Source: Phyllobacterium zundukense
Lineage (GTDB): Bacteria > Pseudomonadota > Alphaproteobacteria > Rhizobiales > Rhizobiaceae
Direction of reading: 5' to 3'
Length of the DNA: 64,000 nucleotides
Assembly: GCF_002764115.1 (NCBI RefSeq)
Contig: NZ_CP017940.1
Span: 3,074,501 to 3,138,500, forward strand
Part shown: positions 60,023-64,000 of the stretch, piece by piece
Layout of the letters: each line of letters starts with the position of its first letter
Numbering within the stretch: position 1 is the stretch's first letter
Translations under genes and position numbers: made by a program
The notes under the pieces: model-generated
The model's database searches: none
The model's input: the letters and a program-made list of their open reading frames with translations, nothing else
What the model was told of the DNA's origin: nothing

Positions 60023-61267
60023 ATGTCCCGCGCTTTTCTTTTTGTACTCGATTCCTTTGGAATTGGCGGTGCACCCGATGCCAAGGCGTTTGGCGATGAG
60101 GGCTCGAATACATTTGGTCATATTATCGAGGCCTGTGCAGCTGGACATGGCGACAAGGCTGGCCTTCGCTCGGGACCGCTGAAATTGCCCAATTTGGGCG
60201 CGCTTGGGCTTCTGCATGCAGCCAATCTCGCGGCCGAATTGCCGCTCTCGGCCCAGGAGCCCGAGCCTGTCGGACTTTGGGGAGCCGCGGAGGAAGTCTC
60301 GAACGGCAAGGACACGCCATCCGGGCACTGGGAAATTGCCGGCGTGCCGGTCACGTTTAACTGGGGCTATTTTCCGCAAACAATCCCTACTTTTCCGGAC
60401 AATCTCGTCGCCGATGCTGTGCGCAGGGCAGCACTCCCCGGCATTCTCGGCAACAAACATGCTTCTGGTACCGAAATCATCGAGGAACATGGCGAGGAAC
60501 ACATAAAGACCGGAAAGCCGATCTTCTACACATCCACGGATTCCGTCATCCAGATCGCCGCGCATGAGACATATTTTGGTCTCGACCGGCTATATGAGCT
60601 CTGCCGGATTGTCCGTGAACTGGTCGATCCCCTGAACATCGGCCGCGTGATCGCACGGCCATTTGTCGGCGAAACCCGGGAAACGTTCAATCGCACCGGC
60701 AACCGCCGCGATTATTCCGTGCCGCCGCCGGAGCCGACGCTGCTTGACCGCCTGACACAGGCTGGACGCACCGTCATCGCCATTGGCAAGATCGGCGACA
60801 TCTATGCCCATCAGGGCGTCAGCCAAGTGCGCAAGGCCAACGGCAACATGGCATTGTTCGACGAAACCCTGATCGCCATGGACGATGCGCAGGATGGCGA
60901 TCTCGTTTTCACAAATTTTGTCGATTTCGACATGCTTTATGGCCACCGCCGGGATGTGCCCGGCTATGCGGCGGCGCTCGAGGCGTTTGACAGGCGCCTG
61001 CCCGAAGCACTGGCCAAGCTGCGCCAGGGCGATCTTTTGGTTCTCACCGCCGATCATGGCTGCGACCCGACGTACAAAGGTACGGACCACACGCGCGAGC
61101 GGGTTCCCGTCCTTTGCTTTGGCCCGGACCTGCCTCGCGGTTCCTTCGGCATTCGTCCGACCTTCGCTGATATTGGCGAGACAGTCGCGGCACATCTCGG
61201 CATCGCGCCTGGCCTGCATGGCAAGAGCTTCCTGAAGGGCACAGGGGACCGGTCTCCAGATGCCTGA
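60023..61267 (+). CDS. deoB: Phosphopentomutase DeoB
   Basis: A 414-residue alkaline-phosphatase-superfamily mutase. Metal site residues are visible: Asp10 in [12 protein letters not shown], the phosphorylated Thr98 in KDTPSGHWE, and the C-terminal [18 protein letters not shown]. It interconverts ribose- or deoxyribose-1-phosphate and the 5-phosphates in nucleoside breakdown. GGAGTGAGGC precedes the ATG. It overlaps mutM by eight bases. Confidence 0.96.
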   Translation: MSRAFLFVLDSFGIGGAPDAKAFGDEGSNTFGHIIEACAAGHGDKAGLRSGPLKLPNLGALGLLHAANLAAELPLSAQEPEPVGLWGAAEEVSNGKDTPSGHWEIAGVPVTFNWGYFPQTIPTFPDNLVADAVRRAALPGILGNKHASGTEIIEEHGEEHIKTGKPIFYTSTDSVIQIAAHETYFGLDRLYELCRIVRELVDPLNIGRVIARPFVGETRETFNRTGNRRDYSVPPPEPTLLDRLTQAGRTVIAIGKIGDIYAHQGVSQVRKANGNMALFDETLIAMDDAQDGDLVFTNFVDFDMLYGHRRDVPGYAAALEAFDRRLPEALAKLRQGDLLVLTADHGCDPTYKGTDHTRERVPVLCFGPDLPRGSFGIRPTFADIGETVAAHLGIAPGLHGKSFLKGTGDRSPDA

Positions 61268-62153
61268 ACTACCTGAAGTTGAAACCGTCCGGCGCGGATT
61301 GCAGCCGTTCATGGAAGGCGCGACTGTCCTTGCCGTCGAGCAAAGACGACCTGACCTGCGCTTTCCCTTCCCGGACCGCTTTGTCGAACGGCTGACCGGC
61401 CGCCGGATCGAGGCGCTGGAGCGCCGCGCCAAATATCTCATCGTGCATCTCGATGACGGTCTCGGCCTGATCAGTCATCTCGGCATGTCAGGTTCCTACC
61501 GCATCGAGCAGGACGACGGGGATCAGGTTCCGGGAACCTTCCAGCATGAGCGCTCCAAAAACGCCGTGCACGACCATGTGGTGATGCATCTGGGCGCAAA
61601 GGACGGGGCGAAAAACCGCATCATCTATAATGACCCGCGGCGCTTCGGCTTCATGCTGTTTGCCGAGCCGGGCGGCCTCAACATGCATCCCCTGATCAAG
61701 GATCTCGGCACCGAGCCCACCGGCAACCGGCTGGATGGGGCGTTGCTCGCCAAACTCTTCCACAACAAGGGCGCACCGTTGAAGGCGGCGCTGCTAGACC
61801 AGAAGCTGATTGCCGGGCTCGGCAATATCTACGTGTGCGAGGCTCTGTGGCGCGCCGAACTGTCGCCTAGGCGCATGGCGGGCACTATTGCCGGTGAGAA
61901 TGGTGCCGCAACCGGGATGTCTGAACGCCTCGCAGCTTCTATCCGCTCTGTCATCGCCGATGCCATCAAGGCGGGTGGATCAAGCCTGAAGGATTACCGC
62001 CAGGCCGATGGCGAGCTTGGATATTTCCAGCATTCATTTTCTGTCTATGATCGCGAAGGCGCCCCTTGCCCGCGTTCAGGTTGCGGTGGCACCATATCGC
62101 GTATCGTTCAAAGCGGGCGCTCGACATTCTATTGCCCCGTCTGCCAGCATTAG
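61260..62153 (+). CDS. mutM: Formamidopyrimidine-DNA glycosylase MutM (Fpg)
   Basis: A 297-residue DNA repair enzyme. It begins [14 protein letters not shown], with Pro2 as the catalytic nucleophile after Met removal and Glu3 beside it; the helix-two-turn-helix lies around [14 protein letters not shown], and the C-terminal zinc finger has CPRSGCGG and CPVCQH. It removes 8-oxoguanine. Overlap with deoB and a 12-base gap to the crotonase gene suggest one transcript. Confidence 0.97.
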   Translation: MPELPEVETVRRGLQPFMEGATVLAVEQRRPDLRFPFPDRFVERLTGRRIEALERRAKYLIVHLDDGLGLISHLGMSGSYRIEQDDGDQVPGTFQHERSKNAVHDHVVMHLGAKDGAKNRIIYNDPRRFGFMLFAEPGGLNMHPLIKDLGTEPTGNRLDGALLAKLFHNKGAPLKAALLDQKLIAGLGNIYVCEALWRAELSPRRMAGTIAGENGAATGMSERLAASIRSVIADAIKAGGSSLKDYRQADGELGYFQHSFSVYDREGAPCPRSGCGGTISRIVQSGRSTFYCPVCQH

Positions 62154-62165
62154 GAGGAAAACCGG

Positions 62166-62939
62166 ATGACCTACGAGAACATCATTGTCGAGACGCGCGA
62201 AAAAGTCGGATTCATCCAGCTCAATCGCCCGCAGGCACTCAACGCGCTGAATTCCGCCCTCCTCGCCGAGCTGAATACGGCTCTTGAGTCCTTCGACAAG
62301 GACAATGGCATCGGTGCGATTGTCATAACCGGCTCGGAAAAGGCCTTCGCGGCCGGAGCCGACATCAAGGAGATGCAGACGCTGGAATTTGCCGATGCCT
62401 ATCTCGGTGACTATTTCAGCGAATGGGAGCGGGTCACGCGGCTGCGCAAGCCCCTGATCGCCGCAGTGGCCGGCTACGCGCTTGGCGGTGGCTGCGAACT
62501 TGCCATGATGTGCGATTTCATCATCGCAGCCGAAACCGCCAAATTCGGCCAGCCGGAAATTACACTCGGGGTCATGCCGGGTATGGGCGGGTCACAGCGA
62601 CTCACCCGCTTTGTCGGCAAGTCGAAGGCCATGGATCTGTGCCTGACCGGCCGCATGATGGATGCTGCCGAAGCGGAGCGCTGCGGACTGGTCTCCCGGG
62701 TCGTTCCCGCCGGTGAGCTGATTGACGAAGCCCTGAAGGCGGCCAAGAAGATTGCCTCCTTCTCCCTACCCGTCGTGATGATGACCAAGGAGACGATCAA
62801 CCGCGCCTATGAAACGACGCTGTCGGAGGGTCTGAGGTTCGAACGGCGCGTCTTCCACTCCATGTTCGCCCTCGAAGATCAGAGGGAGGGAATGGCCGCC
62901 TTTGCCGAAAAACGCACTCCGAACTTCAAAAACCGCTGA
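62166..62939 (+). CDS. Enoyl-CoA hydratase (crotonase family)
   Basis: A 257-residue crotonase. The oxyanion hole region [12 protein letters not shown] (near residue 60) and [11 protein letters not shown] (near 105) with the two Glu of true hydratases (in CELAMM and in [15 protein letters not shown]) are present, so hydration of short-chain trans-2-enoyl-CoA is likely. The pattern is like FadB1/EchA short-chain hydratases common next to mutM and rpsT in rhizobia. It follows mutM after 12 bases. Confidence 0.92.
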   Translation: MTYENIIVETREKVGFIQLNRPQALNALNSALLAELNTALESFDKDNGIGAIVITGSEKAFAAGADIKEMQTLEFADAYLGDYFSEWERVTRLRKPLIAAVAGYALGGGCELAMMCDFIIAAETAKFGQPEITLGVMPGMGGSQRLTRFVGKSKAMDLCLTGRMMDAAEAERCGLVSRVVPAGELIDEALKAAKKIASFSLPVVMMTKETINRAYETTLSEGLRFERRVFHSMFALEDQREGMAAFAEKRTPNFKNR

Positions 62940-62975
62940 TGGCAAAATTTGCTTTTGAACCATACAGATTCCAAG

Positions 62976-63004
62976 TTGACGCAAAAGCAAACGTCATCTA
63001 TAAG
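62976..63004 (+). promoter_or_regulatory. rpsT promoter
   Basis: TTGACG (62976-62981) and TATAAG (62999-63004) with a 17-base spacer, 91 bases before the rpsT start. Confidence 0.72.
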
Positions 63005-63017
63005 CCCGACAACGTTC

Positions 63018-63035
63018 GGTGGCCCCTCGGCCACC
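63018..63035 (+). promoter_or_regulatory. Leader hairpin of rpsT
   Basis: GGTGGCC, loop CCTC, GGCCACC, followed by CTATTATTTTG. It lies in the short leader between promoter and start. It resembles a weak attenuator, or a protein-binding leader for S20 autoregulation. Confidence 0.5.
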
Positions 63036-63095
63036 CTATTATTTTGTGACGGCTGCTTTGAGGCTGCCGATTAGCTGACAGAAAAGAGAGGCATC

Positions 63096-63362
63096 ATGGC
63101 CAACACTCCTTCGGCCAAGAAAGCGGCGCGCAAGATCGAAGCCCGCACCGAAGTAAACAAATCCCGCCGCTCGCGCGTGCGCACCTTCCTTCGCAAGTTC
63201 GAAGACGCGGTGGCAAGTGGCGACCAGGCTGCCGCTACGCTCGCCTTCAAGGCGGTCGAGCCGGAAGTAATGCGCGCAGCGTCGAAGGGCGTCCTTCACA
63301 AGAATACGGCGTCGCGCAAAGTATCGCGCCTGTCGGCACGCCTGAAGGGCATGTCTGCATAA
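63096..63362 (+). CDS. rpsT: 30S ribosomal protein S20
   Basis: An 88-residue basic protein beginning [17 protein letters not shown], with [14 protein letters not shown] in the middle and the C-terminal [18 protein letters not shown], all diagnostic for S20. It binds 16S rRNA in the body of the small subunit. AGAGAGG stands before the ATG, and a strong terminator follows. In Rhizobiales dnaA normally lies next downstream. Confidence 0.98.
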   Translation: MANTPSAKKAARKIEARTEVNKSRRSRVRTFLRKFEDAVASGDQAAATLAFKAVEPEVMRAASKGVLHKNTASRKVSRLSARLKGMSA

Positions 63363-63386
63363 ACAGACCCTAATATTTATATTTGA

Positions 63387-63417
63387 AAACCCGGCTTCTA
63401 TTTAGCCGGGTTTTTTT
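63387..63417 (+). terminator. Rho-independent terminator of rpsT
   Basis: AAACCCGGCT, loop TCTATTT, AGCCGGGTTT, then further T residues to 63417. Confidence 0.93.
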
Positions 63418-64000
63418 ATTTGCCGCGATTCTGGGAATAAATTCGTTACCCGGGGAAAAGATTGTGGGTTATCAAAACCATGACATATGACCGTTACAAA
63501 CGGATTAGGACAAAAAGCGTCAATCATCATTTTCCGTTTGTTTTCAATGGCTTATGGAAGGTAGCCGTAATGGTGCAAACCGAGCGCGGAGAATCTGTAG
63601 CCCCAGCCTGTGTCAAGCGATAATTTAATATTTTTTTTTGATCGCGAGAGTCCGCAGTGCAACAAAATTGGCATTCCAAAAAAGGCTTTGAATCCGAAGG
63701 CTTTTTCCTCGTTGAACCGGAGATAGTTAAAAAAATGAAAATCCGTTAACCCTTAATTCATCAAAAAACCCTTGGTGCTGCCCTTGCCCTTCCTGCAAAG
63801 GTTTTTGTAAGGTCCAGACATCAAAGGGGTGGGCAAAGACCCATTTAACAGGCTTATAAAATTGTGGTTTCGGGCGCAAATTTCTTGTTTGCGTAACGGG
63901 TATGTATTGTCGGTACTCAGGTCCAACGGACTTGGGTTGTTTCATAAAACGAGCGAGTTGACGACGCTGGCGGGAGCCGGGCGGGAGTCTTTCTGCGCCT
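63418..64000. other. Long gap after rpsT, probable dnaA upstream region
   Basis: About 580 bases to the window edge without a gene that I can support; a minus-strand frame at 63727-63945 has no ribosome site and no recognisable protein. The region has AT-rich tracts (63621-63640, 63725-63770), a 9-base inverted repeat ACAAACGGA (63496-63504) / TCCGTTTGT (63533-63541), and TTAACCCTTAA at 63746-63756. I looked for DnaA boxes (TTATCCACA and close variants) and found no perfect one. The rpsT-dnaA order in related bacteria suggests that dnaA starts beyond position 64000. Confidence 0.45.

Noticed and set aside
63727..63945. 72-codon minus-strand frame after rpsT
   Set aside because: No ribosome site; lies in the AT-rich probable dnaA upstream region; Gln/Lys/Phe-rich composition unlike neighbours.
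1..64000. Mobile elements, tRNA genes and CRISPR arrays
   Set aside because: I looked for transposases, integrases, terminal repeats, tRNA cloverleaf patterns in the gaps and regularly spaced repeats, and found none that I could support.

Overview
The window looks like a chromosomal segment of an alphaproteobacterium of the order Hyphomicrobiales (Rhizobiales), most like the Phyllobacteriaceae/Brucellaceae. The signs are the rpsT gene followed by a long dnaA-type upstream region, a type II lumazine synthase (RibH2) behind an FMN riboswitch, an IalB family protein, a yejAABEF peptide importer with two binding proteins, a CycM-type cytochrome c, a dnaX-ybaB-recR block next to the SRP RNA gene, and a rhizobial tad/cpa pilus locus. 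The genus cannot be fixed from the sequence alone (Phyllobacterium is my best guess). I saw no tRNA, rRNA, insertion sequence, integrase, phage gene or CRISPR array.

Layout. (1) 1-12 kb: an accessory catabolic island for hexuronates. kduI-kduD-kdgF (minus) convert unsaturated uronates (pectin-type) to 2-keto-3-deoxygluconate. Divergent from them is a peptide-family ABC importer operon (binding protein, two permeases, two ATPases) that continues into a GntR/FCD regulator and a secretion-signal-free alpha/beta hydrolase. A second minus-strand pair encodes KdgD (5-dehydro-4-deoxyglucarate dehydratase) and an enolase-superfamily acid-sugar dehydratase or cycloisomerase. The simplest model is uptake of an oligo-uronide, intracellular de-esterification, and two breakdown branches under one GntR regulator. 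The left edge carries a headless short-chain dehydrogenase remnant. (2) 12.3-16.7 kb: a MarR-GNAT fusion gene with a palindromic operator, then a marR-emrA-emrB efflux operon. (3) 16.7-21.4 kb: IalB, a mercuric-reductase-like flavoprotein, a lone NepR-like small protein, a transglutaminase-like protein and several small proteins. (4) 21.4-24.2 kb: an unusual tight operon of a MaoC-like protein, a CaiB-type CoA transferase and a solute-binding-fold protein with no signal peptide. (5) 24.4-35.6 kb: core genes (glutathionyl-hydroquinone reductase, ilvD, lytic transglycosylase, recR, ybaB, dnaX, SRP RNA, HIT protein, nudC, pheA, kdsB, cycM). (6) 35.7-44.4 kb: the yej peptide importer operon ending in ghrA. 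(7) 44.4-47.9 kb: FMN riboswitch-ribH2, an NlpC/P60 peptidase with a MarR-like partner, and an M17 aminopeptidase. (8) 48.0-59.9 kb: a complete-looking Tad (Flp) pilus locus: tadD; flp-cpaA-cpaB-cpaC-cpaD-cpaE-cpaF-tadB-tadC; and a divergent trio of a secretin-N-domain protein and two TadE-like pseudopilins. (9) 60.0-64.0 kb: deoB-mutM, an enoyl-CoA hydratase, rpsT, and 638 bases after rpsT that hold no gene I can support and probably lead into dnaA beyond the right edge.

Most operons are very tightly packed (4-base ATGA, 5-base TAATG or 8-base overlaps), which supports co-translation. The parts I consider least explained are the leaderless binding protein/CoA-transferase/MaoC operon (21.4-24.2 kb) and the uronate island with its repeated GTTGTATGAT boxes.
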